Below are positions 48,801 through 56,270 of a stretch of 64,000 nucleotides of DNA, one piece after another. The DNA lies in the NCBI RefSeq assembly GCF_017745095.1, contig NZ_JAGHZZ010000009.1, positions 124,001-188,000 on the forward strand, read 5' to 3'. Under the pieces are notes generated by a model. The model saw nothing but the letters and a program-made list of their open reading frames with translations, searched no databases and was not told the DNA's origin. The translations under genes and the position numbers were made by a program. The stretch comes from Sporocytophaga sp. (lineage in GTDB: Bacteria > Bacteroidota > Bacteroidia > Cytophagales > Cytophagaceae). Every line of letters begins with the position of its first letter. Within the stretch, counting starts at the first letter, position 1.

Positions 48801-48806
48801 AAGTAA
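45804..48806 (+). CDS. Glycoside hydrolase family 3 - beta-lactamase fusion protein
   Basis: I chose the ATG at 45804 rather than TTG 45801. A signal anchor (about 5-20) implies periplasmic location. About 35-380 is a GH3 domain of the NagZ type: KHFPGHGDTESDSHH (general acid His-Asp region, 211-225) and the nucleophile Asp298 in IFTDALNMKG, consistent with beta-N-acetylglucosaminidase action on muropeptides. About 390-590 is the GH3 C-terminal domain. About 595-985 is a serine beta-lactamase/PBP-like domain with SVSK (SxxK) and YSDLG (YxN-like) motifs. This fusion of roughly 1000 residues is known in Bacteroidota and is likely involved in cell-wall recycling. Single plus-strand gene, 71 bases before bshA. 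Confidence 0.9.
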   Translation: MYSRYLLVSFLILSGALFLSWNNPKKTPKRLMNQDAWVDSIMNSMTPQQRIGHLFMVAAYSNKGEKHIQEIEELITKYGIGGLIFFQGGPVRQAILTNKYQNLSKVPLFIAMDAEWGLGMRLDSVISFPKQMTLGAIADDKYIYKMGKEVARQCRRLGVHVNFAPCVDVNSNPNNPVIGMRSFGEDKVNVSNKGIAYMKGMQDHFVLTTAKHFPGHGDTESDSHHTLPVINHDIQRLTDVEMYPFRQLIKDSVMGVLVGHIHVPALDNTPNRATTLSPHVVTDILKKDLGFNGLIFTDALNMKGVSSFYKPGEVDVHALLSGNDVLLFPENVPVAIGKIEKAIENKELTQEDVDQKVRKILRAKYWAGLDHITPVELKNLYEDLNSTAAKAVQQELYEKAMTVVFNDDQLVPLKFPDTTSIASISIGREKGNTFQEMLSKYANVAHFAVANKNSDEAVYDAVLNELKKFEVVIIGVQNTNIFNNKDYGISENSRKFIKKLQATTKTIVCVFGNPYSLKFFSTSANLLCAYEDNEVTYKVVPQVIFGGVQATGRTPVSIGQEIAINSGYDTNPFVKRLRYAYPENAGMDGMTLRQIDSIALRAIADKATPGCQVVAVKNGTVVFEKAYGHLTYDKKEPVTNNTLYDIASVSKVAGTLQAVMFLQERELIDLDKKASFYLPELKNTNKEDLVIRDILTHQAGLIPFLPHWKRTLDTSGFNKCYYRPEKNDTFCRMVVPGLYCINTIEDSLWKWTIESDLLPKPILKKNKKGKVEKRADKNAYVYSDLGFYIMKRVAEKVLDQSLDEFLRQNFFDPLGLNTLTYCPLGKFPLNQIAPTEDDKYFRKALIRGTVHDQGAALLGGVGGHAGMFSDANDLAVLMQMNLQKGFYGGSRYFLPRTVPLFSEKQFEDNRRGLGWDKPEPDGNGPTSDYASPNTFGHTGFTGTAVWADPDQELVYVFLSNRVYPDAGNQKLIKGGIRTKIQDVLYKAILNYNTDKRITLK

Positions 48807-48814
48807 GCTTATAT

Positions 48815-48844
48815 TTGTCCGGTCGCATTGTTGTTTTAACTTTG
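48815..48844 (+). promoter_or_regulatory. Bacteroidota-type promoter of bshA
   Basis: TTG at 48815-48817 (within TTTG), 19 bases, then TAACTTTG at 48837-48844. The start is about 33 bases beyond the -7 box. Confidence 0.65.
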
Positions 48845-48876
48845 AACCTGTACACAAGTCTAAATAGGACCGGATT

Positions 48877-50019
48877 ATGAAGATTGGAATAGTTTGTTAC
48901 CCTACCTTTGGAGGTAGCGGTGTCGTTGCGACAGAGCTTGGAATAGCTCTGGCAAAAGAAGGTCACCAGATTCATTTTATTACTTATACCCAGCCATTAA
49001 GGCTGGATTTTTTCAATGAAAATCTTTTCTATCATGAAGTAGCAATTTCTTCTTATCCGCTGTTTCAATACCCTCCATATGAGCTTGCACTGGCCAGCAA
49101 AATGGTGGATGTTGTTCTGCATGAAAAGCTTGACTTACTGCATGTTCATTATGCAATACCTCATGCCTCTGCTGCATACATGGCAAAACAGATATTGAAA
49201 ACCAAGGGGATAATCATTCCTGTCGTTACTACCCTTCATGGTACGGATATTACCTTAGTAGGAAAAGATGCCTCTTATGAACCTGTAGTTACCTTTAGTA
49301 TCAATGAATCTGATGGTGTTACAGCTGTGAGTGCAGATCTGAAGAAAGATACTTACAAACATTTTGAAGTTACTAAAGACATTGAGGTAATTCCAAACTT
49401 CATTGACCTTAACAGATTTAAAAAGCAAAAGAAAGAGCATTTTAAATTAGCCATCTGCCCGCACGGGGAGCAGCTTCTAGTGCATACTTCTAACTTTAGA
49501 GCGGTTAAGAGAGTTGATGATGTAGTGAGGGTCTTTGACAAATTACGTAAGCTGATTCCGGTAAAACTCCTCCTTGTAGGTGATGGTCCTGAAAGAATTA
49601 AGATTGAAAACCTTTGCAGGGAATTGAAGACATGTTCCGATATAAGGTTTTTAGGAAAGCTGGATGCGGTAGAAGAAGTACTTTCTGTGGCTGATTTATT
49701 TATAATGCCTTCAGAAAAGGAAAGCTTCGGACTTGCAGCCCTTGAAGCAATGGCCTGTGAAGTGCCAGTGTTAAGCTCTGATACAGGTGGTATTCCGGAG
49801 TTGAATATCAATGGAAAAACAGGATTTATGTCTAAGGTTGGTGATATAGATGACATGGTGGAAAAAGCCATGATTATTTTAAGCCCCGAGAATCATCAGA
49901 AATTCAGACAAAACGCTCTGGAAAGAGCTAAGGAATTTGACGTAGTAAATATTCTGCCGTTGTATGAAAGTTTCTACCAAAGAATTCTTACAAATGTTCG
50001 TGAAACTTTAAAAGTGTAA
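48877..50019 (+). CDS. bshA: N-acetyl-alpha-D-glucosaminyl L-malate synthase (bacillithiol synthesis)
   Basis: A GT4 glycosyltransferase that joins GlcNAc from UDP-GlcNAc to L-malate, the first step of bacillithiol synthesis. The N-terminus KIGIVCYPTFGGSGVVATELG and LHVHYAIPHASAA (about 87-99) are diagnostic of BshA, and the GT4 nucleotide-binding EKESFGLAALE motif lies near 286-296. The 380-residue length is standard. It implies that this organism uses bacillithiol as thiol cofactor; bshB and bshC are not in the window. Followed 52 bases later by a fatty-acid hydroxylase-like gene. Confidence 0.95.
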   Translation: MKIGIVCYPTFGGSGVVATELGIALAKEGHQIHFITYTQPLRLDFFNENLFYHEVAISSYPLFQYPPYELALASKMVDVVLHEKLDLLHVHYAIPHASAAYMAKQILKTKGIIIPVVTTLHGTDITLVGKDASYEPVVTFSINESDGVTAVSADLKKDTYKHFEVTKDIEVIPNFIDLNRFKKQKKEHFKLAICPHGEQLLVHTSNFRAVKRVDDVVRVFDKLRKLIPVKLLLVGDGPERIKIENLCRELKTCSDIRFLGKLDAVEEVLSVADLFIMPSEKESFGLAALEAMACEVPVLSSDTGGIPELNINGKTGFMSKVGDIDDMVEKAMIILSPENHQKFRQNALERAKEFDVVNILPLYESFYQRILTNVRETLKV

Positions 50020-50071
50020 TTAAAAAAAGTAAAATAGAATCAATTTGTTTCTAGTAAATAAGATAAGAGAT

Positions 50072-50710
50072 ATGGAAGATAAAGGATTTACTACAAATAA
50101 GCCGAAGAATAGTGGTACTAAGCAATTATTCGACAACCCAATATTAGAAAGACTGAGCAGGACGCATATATCAATACCGATTTCAATTTTTATCGTGATA
50201 TCATCAGTCCTTTTATTTTACGCATTCAGATATACCACCCTTCCGGGAATCCTTATCCCATTCCTGTTTCTTGGTGGATTTCTGTTTTTTACTCTTATAG
50301 AATACTTAGTTCATCGTTTTGTATTCCATATGGAGCCAACAAGCAATTTTAAGAAGAAGATTCAATACAACATGCATGGAGTGCATCATGAATTTCCCAA
50401 AGATAAAGACAGATTGGCGATGCCCCCTCTTCTAAGTATTACCTTGGCCCTGGTTTTATTTGCGATTTTTTATTCGTTAATGGATACCAAAGTATTCGGT
50501 TTTTTGCCTGGGTTACTTACAGGATATGCGTCATACCTTTTCGTACACTTTATCGTACATGCTTATGCTCCCCCAAAAAATATCTTTAAAGAACTTTGGG
50601 TGAATCATGCAATACATCATTATAAGGATAATTCTACAGTATTTGGGGTGTCTTCGCCACTGTGGGATTATGTGTTTGGGACAATGCCTCCCAAAAAGAA
50701 AAAATTGTAG
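50072..50710 (+). CDS. Sterol desaturase/fatty-acid hydroxylase superfamily protein
   Basis: I chose the ATG at 50072 (212 residues) over the TTG at 50045. An integral membrane protein with four predicted helices and the histidine clusters of the di-iron hydroxylase family: HRFVFH (93-98 region), HGVHHEF, HFIVHAY and HAIHH. The pattern is closest to fatty-acid 2-hydroxylases acting on lipid acyl chains; Bacteroidota make 2-hydroxy fatty acids for sphingolipids and ornithine lipids, so that role is an inference. A terminator lies beyond its end, inside the convergent gene. Confidence 0.87.
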   Translation: MEDKGFTTNKPKNSGTKQLFDNPILERLSRTHISIPISIFIVISSVLLFYAFRYTTLPGILIPFLFLGGFLFFTLIEYLVHRFVFHMEPTSNFKKKIQYNMHGVHHEFPKDKDRLAMPPLLSITLALVLFAIFYSLMDTKVFGFLPGLLTGYASYLFVHFIVHAYAPPKNIFKELWVNHAIHHYKDNSTVFGVSSPLWDYVFGTMPPKKKKL

Positions 50711-50716
50711 GTTGAA

Positions 50717-51466
50717 TTAATTAAACTGCTCAAGAGCTTTTTCTGAAACGATGAAAAGCTCTTGAGCTTTTTTATAAGCTTGTTCCATTTGTACTCTGTC
50801 CTGCGCTTGTGCAGATTTCTCCAGCTTATGTAAGGCGTCTTTAAGTTCTGGCATTCCAATTACATCTGCAGTTGATTTCATTTTATGTGCTGTATTGGAA
50901 ATTGCTTCAAAATTAGATTCTCCCATGTAAAATGTCACTTGTTCAAAAAACTCTTTCTTATGCTTCTTGAATAGAGAAATCATTTTAGCCAAGACATCTT
51001 TGTTGGTAATGTTCCCGAATGTAAAGGGAGCAATAACTGGTTCATTGATTGTAGCTTTAGAATTATTTCCAAGGTGTTTTGCAAGAATTTCTTTTAGCTC
51101 AGTTACTTCAAATGGCTTGTTGATATAACCGTTCATACCCGCATCCATAAACGCCTTCATATTGCTGTTCTCTGCAGCAGTCATAGCAATGATGGGCAAC
51201 TGATTACCTGAAAGGTTAAAATCATTTCGGATCATCTGAGTGGCTTTGATACCATTAAGCTTTGGAAGATTAATATCCATGAAAACGATATCGTAGTGGT
51301 TTTTCCTGATTTTTTCTATGGCATCATAACCTGATTCAGCAAATTCCACCTTGTCTTTATAATTAGATAGCAACTTTGATATAAGGAATTGATTCAGCTC
51401 ATTATCCTCCGTAAATAAAATGGAAATGGGCTGTTCCTGAAACAGATATTCGCTTGAAATACTCAT
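50717..51466 (-). CDS. Receiver-HPt protein
   Basis: A cytosolic two-component phosphorelay protein without kinase or DNA-binding domain. REC domain about 14-132 with phospho-acceptor Asp64 (VFMDINLP), Glu20/Asp21 pair and Lys117 (NKPF). HPt domain about 150-240 with phosphorylatable His194 (NTAHKMKSTA). Such proteins pass phosphate between a hybrid kinase and another receiver. It follows a membrane-tethered receiver gene by four bases. No histidine kinase is in the window. A hairpin with T run (50729-50772), acting on the other strand, lies in its 3' coding end. Confidence 0.9.
   Translation of the reverse strand: MSISSEYLFQEQPISILFTEDNELNQFLISKLLSNYKDKVEFAESGYDAIEKIRKNHYDIVFMDINLPKLNGIKATQMIRNDFNLSGNQLPIIAMTAAENSNMKAFMDAGMNGYINKPFEVTELKEILAKHLGNNSKATINEPVIAPFTFGNITNKDVLAKMISLFKKHKKEFFEQVTFYMGESNFEAISNTAHKMKSTADVIGMPELKDALHKLEKSAQAQDRVQMEQAYKKAQELFIVSEKALEQFN
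50729..50772 (+). terminator. Terminator of the bshA-hydroxylase operon, inside the convergent receiver-HPt gene
   Basis: A 13-bp perfect stem (50729-50741 ctcaagagctttt with 50754-50766) is followed on the plus strand by c and six T. It is 20 bases past the hydroxylase stop and entirely within the coding 3' end of the minus-strand receiver-HPt gene. Confidence 0.75.
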
Positions 51467-51470
51467 AATT

Positions 51471-51968
51471 TTATCTCAGGAAAAGGATTATTGTAAAAAA
51501 GATAATGAAGATTATTGCTACGATAGTGCTTACGCTTTTATACTTATTGATTTTAAGTTTTAGGGTAATATTTTCTGAACGCAGGAAACGGAATTCTTGA
51601 GCTTTGCTGATGGCATTTAAAATACGCTCTACTGAATCATTGTTTTTTATAACATAATCAAACGCACCGGATTTTATCAGATCTATTGCAACCTGAATAT
51701 CGGACTGATTAGAAAGAATTATTATTTCTGCGTCTGGCAATCTATCTCTCAATATCCTCAAGGTATCCAAACCTTTTAATCCTGGTAGGTTATAGTCAAG
51801 AATAAAAATATCGGTGTTTTTTTCAAATTCCAGATTATTAATGAGTTCTTCTGAATTATTGTATATTTTAAAATTACAATTAAGAAGGTCTTTTATCTTA
51901 TGTTCAAGGAATAAAGCATATAGTTCGTTGTCCTCAACTAAAGTTATATTGATTTTTATCTCCTCCAT
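51471..51968 (-). CDS. Receiver domain with C-terminal membrane anchor
   Basis: A 165-residue protein: REC domain 5-125 with acidic pair Glu12/Asp13, phospho-acceptor Asp58 (FILDYNLPG), Ser86 and Lys108 (VIKNND), then a helical linker and a hydrophobic segment at about 145-164 (VSTIVAIIFIIFFTIILFL) that ends the protein. It has no output domain. A receiver tethered to the membrane by its C-terminus is uncommon; it may anchor signalling locally or act as phosphate sink. It precedes the receiver-HPt gene by four bases, so the two probably work as a pair. Confidence 0.9.
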   Translation of the reverse strand: MEEIKINITLVEDNELYALFLEHKIKDLLNCNFKIYNNSEELINNLEFEKNTDIFILDYNLPGLKGLDTLRILRDRLPDAEIIILSNQSDIQVAIDLIKSGAFDYVIKNNDSVERILNAISKAQEFRFLRSENITLKLKINKYKSVSTIVAIIFIIFFTIILFLR

Positions 51969-52302
51969 TCTAAAGCTTAATTTAAAGTCCTATACGCAAG
52001 CTTTTGCTAAATGATTCTTAAAAAATTATTAAAAAGACCCAGCCTCGGAATGATTCCTCTTAAGGTAAATATATTTAAAAGAGCTGAAAATTAATAAGAT
52101 TTGAAAATATTGTAGGGGGAAAAGAAAAATAGAAAAGTGCAAAAAAAAGAGATCCGATTTGACTTCTTTTTTGGCTGTTCCCATATCCTTTTTAAAATAT
52201 CTGACTGATAACCAACGAAAGTCGGGACTTAACTGTATTTAAATCGAGAATTTGATTATTGAAGAATCACAGCATTTAGCACAATTATGTACTTTTTTAT
52301 AT
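51969..52302. other. Non-coding interval between receiver gene and P-type ATPase
   Basis: 334 bases, AT-rich. An A-run/T-run imperfect inverted repeat at about 52141-52180 could be a weak terminator of the ATPase gene. No ORF, repeat or promoter is convincing. Confidence 0.45.
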
Positions 52303-54933
52303 CTATTCAATTTTATATTTAGACTCTATAAATTTTTGGATCTCATTTACTAGTATAGGGCTGATTCCGAGTATTATTACAATCAACCATTGCAGGCCAT
52401 TTAAAGGAATTACTTCAAATGTTTGTCTTAATATCGGAATAAATATTATTAAAACAGTAAGAAAGACGGATGTTAATGTGCCCAGAAATAATTTCCTATT
52501 TTCAAGTAAACCAGTTACCAGAATAGAATCTTTACTTCTGATATTGAAGATGTTTAAAGCGGAAGATAGAGACATGACAATAAAAGCCATAGAGACTCCT
52601 AACTCTCTGGAACCGATTTCAAAAGCATTTGCCCCTAAGAAAAATGCTAGGAGAACTATGATAACAAAATTTAATGAACGTTGGAAAATTTTCAATCCTA
52701 ACCCATCAGAGAAGACACCCGAATCTTTCCTTAAAGGTAGTCGCTTCATGACTCCTCTTTCTGATTTCTCAAATGATAGGAAAAATCCTGGAATACCGTC
52801 TGCGATTACATTAACCATCAGGATTTGGACTGCGGTCAGAGGCGCGCCCCAACCTAATGTTACTCCGGCCAACATAATGAAGATTTGAGCGAAATTTACG
52901 GACAATAAGAAATAAATGGTTTTCCTGATATTGTCAAATGATGTACGCCCCTCTTTTATTGCGCTTACGATAGTAGCAAAATTGTCATCTGTAATAATCA
53001 TATCTGAAGCATTTTTAGAAACTTCAGTCCCTGTTATACCCATTGCAATACCAACATCAGCAGCTTTCAAAGCTGGCGCATCATTTACTCCATCCCCCGT
53101 CATCGCTACTACTTCACCTTTTGACTGCCAAGCCTGGACTATGCGAATTTTATCCTGAGGAGATACTCGGGCATAAACTGATATATTCTTAATTTTTTCT
53201 TTCAATTCATCGTCGCTCATTTTAGATAGTTCTTGACCTGTGACTACTAATTGTAATTTCTCATCTTCTAAAATTCCGATTTCCTTTGCGATTGCCAGAG
53301 CGGTTAGCTTATGGTCACCAGTAATCATGATTGTCTTAATTCCGGCTTCTTTGGCTTGTTTTACCGCTTCTTTAGATTCTTCTCTAGGTGGGTCAATCAT
53401 GCCGATTAAACCGAGGAATTCTAAATTGCTTTCCAAAGCTTCTTCGTTAATTACTTCAGGGCGTTTAGTTATTTTTTTTGTTGCAATAGCAATTACTCTT
53501 AAAGCTTTTGAAGCGAACTCATCATGGATTTTTTGAGCTTTAAGTCTTTGTTCTGCATTCTGCCAGCTCACTGGGATTCTGTCAAAGGCTCCTTTTGTTA
53601 CCACTAAATAATCACCATCCTCTAAATGATGTAAAGTAGTCATCAATTTTCTTTTTGAATCGAAAGGGAGTTCTTCAGCTTTAGGAAATTCCCGTTCAGC
53701 GTCTACTCTCGTTAACCCTTTTTTATGTAGTAATCTGATAATGGCTAATTCGGTTGGGTCACCCATTACTTTCTCATTCCCTTCATCATCTACCTCTATG
53801 GTGGCGTTCGAGCAGACGGTCAGCAAAACTAACGTCTTCATTTCTTCTTTTGAAAATTCTTCTGTTGCATGGGTTGCTTCACTTGATCCTATCCAAATCT
53901 GTTGAATCTTCATTTTATTTTGTGTCAGAGTCCCTGTTTTATCAGAGCAAATGACAGATGTATTTCCTATGGTTTCGATCGCAGGAATTTTTCTTATGAT
54001 AGTATTCTTCTTCACCATATTGAAGACTCCGCGAGAGAGGATCATTGTAACAATAATGGGAAGAGTCTCTGGTACTGCAGCTACACCTAAAGATATGCCT
54101 ATTAGCAACATATCTGGAGTGGAGTGGTTGTGAATGAATATACCAATCAAGAATACTGCTATAGCTGCTAATAAAGCAATGAAAGATAATCTCTTAGATA
54201 ATTGTGCTAATTTGATTTGAAGAGGAGTTTTTAATTTCTCTGTCTCATTCAAGAGCTTAGCAATTTTACCCATTTCTGTGTTCATTGCAGTTTTTACTAC
54301 TACAGCTCTTCCTTTTCCATTCGTTACGAGCGTTCCAGAGAATACCCAATCAAATCTATCCCCAATGGGTGAATTATCTTGAGAACGAAAATTTTCATTT
54401 TTAAGGATGGGTTCGGATTCCCCAGTTAAAGAAGCTTCATCAACTTGAAGGGAATTAGTTTCCAGAAGCTGACAATCTGCTGTTATAATATCTCCACTGT
54501 TAAACTCTACTAAATCACCTGGTACCAGCTCATTTGCTTTAATCCTAAATTTCTTTCCATCTCTGATTACTGTCGTGGTATTTGTGTTAAGTCGTTTGAG
54601 AGCCTCAAGAGCAGCCTCTGATTTACTCTCTTGGTATACTGCAACAACCACATTAATGATAACTATGGAAAGAATGACGAATACTTTGGCCCAGCCGCTG
54701 CCTTGAGTTACAGCTACGTATCCTGCGATAGCAGCCGCTATCATCAAAATGATTGAAGTGATTTCAGTTAAATGATGAAGAGATTTCTGGAGAAGAGTTT
54801 CTTTCTTCTGTTCTTCAAATTCATTGTATCCATTCTGATCTAATCTTCTTTTAGCTTCTTGTTGAGCTAATCCATTAAGAGAATTAGTTTTCAATCGCTC
54901 TAGCACTTCTTCTTTTGATTCTTTAAATGTCAT
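52303..54933 (-). CDS. P-type cation-transporting ATPase (calcium-ATPase-like)
   Basis: An inner-membrane pump of the P2 type. I prefer the ATG at 54933 (MTFKES, 876 residues) over the frame start at 54948, but the two are close. In longest-frame numbering: cation ATPase N-terminus, TGES (175-178) in the actuator, phosphorylation Asp336 in SDKTGTLTQNK, and TGDGVNDAPALK hinge in the C-terminal half, with about ten helices. Helix 4 has PETLP (293-297) where SERCA has PEGLP; the ion-binding Glu is kept. Calcium is the likely substrate, inferred from family. Single gene. Confidence 0.9.
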   Translation of the reverse strand: MTFKESKEEVLERLKTNSLNGLAQQEAKRRLDQNGYNEFEEQKKETLLQKSLHHLTEITSIILMIAAAIAGYVAVTQGSGWAKVFVILSIVIINVVVAVYQESKSEAALEALKRLNTNTTTVIRDGKKFRIKANELVPGDLVEFNSGDIITADCQLLETNSLQVDEASLTGESEPILKNENFRSQDNSPIGDRFDWVFSGTLVTNGKGRAVVVKTAMNTEMGKIAKLLNETEKLKTPLQIKLAQLSKRLSFIALLAAIAVFLIGIFIHNHSTPDMLLIGISLGVAAVPETLPIIVTMILSRGVFNMVKKNTIIRKIPAIETIGNTSVICSDKTGTLTQNKMKIQQIWIGSSEATHATEEFSKEEMKTLVLLTVCSNATIEVDDEGNEKVMGDPTELAIIRLLHKKGLTRVDAEREFPKAEELPFDSKRKLMTTLHHLEDGDYLVVTKGAFDRIPVSWQNAEQRLKAQKIHDEFASKALRVIAIATKKITKRPEVINEEALESNLEFLGLIGMIDPPREESKEAVKQAKEAGIKTIMITGDHKLTALAIAKEIGILEDEKLQLVVTGQELSKMSDDELKEKIKNISVYARVSPQDKIRIVQAWQSKGEVVAMTGDGVNDAPALKAADVGIAMGITGTEVSKNASDMIITDDNFATIVSAIKEGRTSFDNIRKTIYFLLSVNFAQIFIMLAGVTLGWGAPLTAVQILMVNVIADGIPGFFLSFEKSERGVMKRLPLRKDSGVFSDGLGLKIFQRSLNFVIIVLLAFFLGANAFEIGSRELGVSMAFIVMSLSSALNIFNIRSKDSILVTGLLENRKLFLGTLTSVFLTVLIIFIPILRQTFEVIPLNGLQWLIVIILGISPILVNEIQKFIESKYKIE

Positions 54934-55130
54934 AGAATTTCCTATCATTTAGCTGAAGCTCATTTTGAAGCATCTAAAAGGATTAACCCTTATAAATTAG
55001 ATAGGTTATTGAAAAAATTAAGAGTACAGATCTTTTTCAGGAGAATATTCGGAGATCGTATAACCTTTATGGCAGGATCATTCCTTGAAGAAGATGGCAA
55101 CAATACTTAACTGAAGAGATAAAAAATAAA

Positions 55131-55158
55131 AAAGCCCTCAGAAATTTCTGAGGGCTTT
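55131..55158 (-). terminator. Terminator of tRNA-Asn copy A
   Basis: Perfect 14-base palindromic halves (aaagccctcagaaa/tttctgagggcttt) directly downstream of the tRNA on the minus strand, followed by T-rich sequence. Confidence 0.85.
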
Positions 55159-55234
55159 GGCTCCCCCTGCTGGACTTGAACCAGCGACCCTCTGATTAAC
55201 AGTCAGATGCTCTAACCAGCTGAGCTAAGGAGGA
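55158..55234 (-). tRNA. tRNA-Asn (anticodon GTT), copy A
   Basis: On the minus strand, TCCTCCT pairs with AGGGGGA in the acceptor stem, the D arm is GCTCAGCTGGTTAGAGC, the anticodon loop CTGTTAA gives GTT, and the T arm carries GGTTCAAGTCC. The discriminator is G, and CCA follows in the DNA (55160-55158), unlike the other tRNAs here. Mature body 55161-55234. Confidence 0.96.
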
Positions 55235-55347
55235 ATGTTGTTCGATAACGGGGTATATTTTTCGAGAAAACTTATCGAAACACCCTAATAAGTTGTAAAG
55301 CAGTTGCTTCAGTAGTCAATTCTTTATCAAAAGAAGTGAACAATAAA

Positions 55348-55375
55348 AAAGCCTTCAGAAATTCTGAAGGCCTTT
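55348..55375 (-). terminator. Terminator of tRNA-Asn copy B
   Basis: Inverted repeat gccttcagaa/ttctgaaggc directly after the second tRNA, with a T run on the minus strand; homologous to the terminator of copy A. Confidence 0.8.
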
Positions 55376-55452
55376 TGGCTCCCCCTGCTGGACTTGAACC
55401 AGCGACCCTCTGATTAACAGTCAGATGCTCTAACCAGCTGAGCTAAGGAGGA
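55376..55452 (-). tRNA. tRNA-Asn (anticodon GTT), copy B
   Basis: Identical to copy A across the whole tRNA, including the encoded CCA; body 55379-55452. It lies 218 bases from copy A. Confidence 0.96.
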
Positions 55453-55473
55453 ATGTTATTCGCTAACGGAGTG

Positions 55474-55504
55474 CAATATTAGCCGATTGAATTTAATTAT
55501 GCAA
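55474..55504 (-). promoter_or_regulatory. Possible promoter of tRNA-Asn copy B
   Basis: On the minus strand TTG (55504-55502), 20 bases, then TAATATTG (55481-55474), one mismatch from TAnnTTTG. Copy A has no equivalent, so it may rely on read-through or another signal. Confidence 0.4.
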
Positions 55505-55707
55505 TAGCTGTCTAAATATTTTTTTAAATAATTTTTAACTCACTGATAATGGGATGATTTAAAATGAGGAAATATGATAAAAATGAGGGTGGTGCCATTT
55601 TGTCTTTTATGTGTAGTTGAAAATAACCCTTAAAAGACAAATTGACATTGTGTTTAGTGAAAAAATTTGAGTGGCATATTTTTTTCTCATAGCCAATTAA
55701 ATCAAAA

Positions 55708-56160
55708 ATGGAAAATTTTATGACACTACATGTTAAAGAAAACAGAGAAAAAGATTTCAGATCAAAATCAATCTCAGAAATTATAGACAACTTTTTTATT
55801 GAGGCTTCTGCTCATCAAGGTAACCAGGCGAGATATTTTTCTCCCAAAGCAGACATCTTAGAGGCCGAGAAGGAGTTTCAGATTCAGTTAGCTTTGGCCG
55901 GACTTAAAAGAGAAGACATCAAAGTAGATTTTCAAGACAAAAAATTAACCGTTAGCGGAGAGAGAAAAGCTGCATTTAGGGAACAGGGGCAAAAAGTGCA
56001 TGCTTTAGGCACTGCTTATGGACAGTTCCACAGATCATTCTTCCTGCCCGAAGATATTGCCCATGAAAATATCCAGGCAGAGTTTAAAGATGGAATTCTA
56101 TTTATTACAATCCCAAAAGCCGAAAAAGTTGAAAAGAAATCTGTGATTGAAGTGAAATAA
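55708..56160 (+). CDS. Hsp20/alpha-crystallin small heat-shock protein
   Basis: A 150-residue cytosolic holdase chaperone. The alpha-crystallin domain (about 45-140) has SPKADILEAEKEFQIQLALAG, the VSGERKA strand, FHRSFFLPEDI and the conserved AEFKDGILFITIPK ending; an IEV-like C-terminal tail (SVIEVK) fits the I-x-V motif that docks oligomers. The N-terminus is short. Met1 and Met5 are alternative starts. It ends at a good terminator, so it is monocistronic. No CIRCE or other heat-shock operator was seen upstream. Confidence 0.93.
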   Translation: MENFMTLHVKENREKDFRSKSISEIIDNFFIEASAHQGNQARYFSPKADILEAEKEFQIQLALAGLKREDIKVDFQDKKLTVSGERKAAFREQGQKVHALGTAYGQFHRSFFLPEDIAHENIQAEFKDGILFITIPKAEKVEKKSVIEVK

Positions 56161-56167
56161 TTTTGTC

Positions 56168-56207
56168 AAAATCCGGAGAAAAATTTTAAAACTCCGGATT
56201 TTTTTAA
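56168..56207 (+). terminator. Terminator of the Hsp20 gene
   Basis: An 11-bp stem (56168-56178 aaaatccggag with 56192-56202 ctccggatttt) is followed by further T residues. Confidence 0.85.
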
Positions 56208-56270
56208 TTAAAATACTTGTTTCATTTTTTCGTTAACGAGATAACAACTCTCAATTTTCTAAAAGTAAAT

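Larger units (their letters stand above)
55131..55470. repeat. Tandem duplication of a terminator-tRNA-Asn-upstream unit
   Basis: Two units offset by 218 bases share the terminator (similar), the whole tRNA (identical) and about 22 bases upstream (ggaatgttgttcgataacgg versus ggaatgttattcgctaacgg). The rest of the 218-base spacing has diverged. Confidence 0.8.

Noticed and set aside
48818-48874. Inverted repeat tccggtc (48818-48824) and gaccgga (48868-48874) around the bshA promoter and start.
   Set aside because: The first arm is upstream of the predicted transcription start, so it cannot form an RNA hairpin; seven bases over this distance can occur by chance, and no regulator is suggested.
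55524-55790. An 88-codon minus-strand frame upstream of and overlapping the Hsp20 gene.
   Set aside because: It overlaps the Hsp20 start, has skewed Phe/Ile/Lys composition from AT-rich DNA, and resembles no family.
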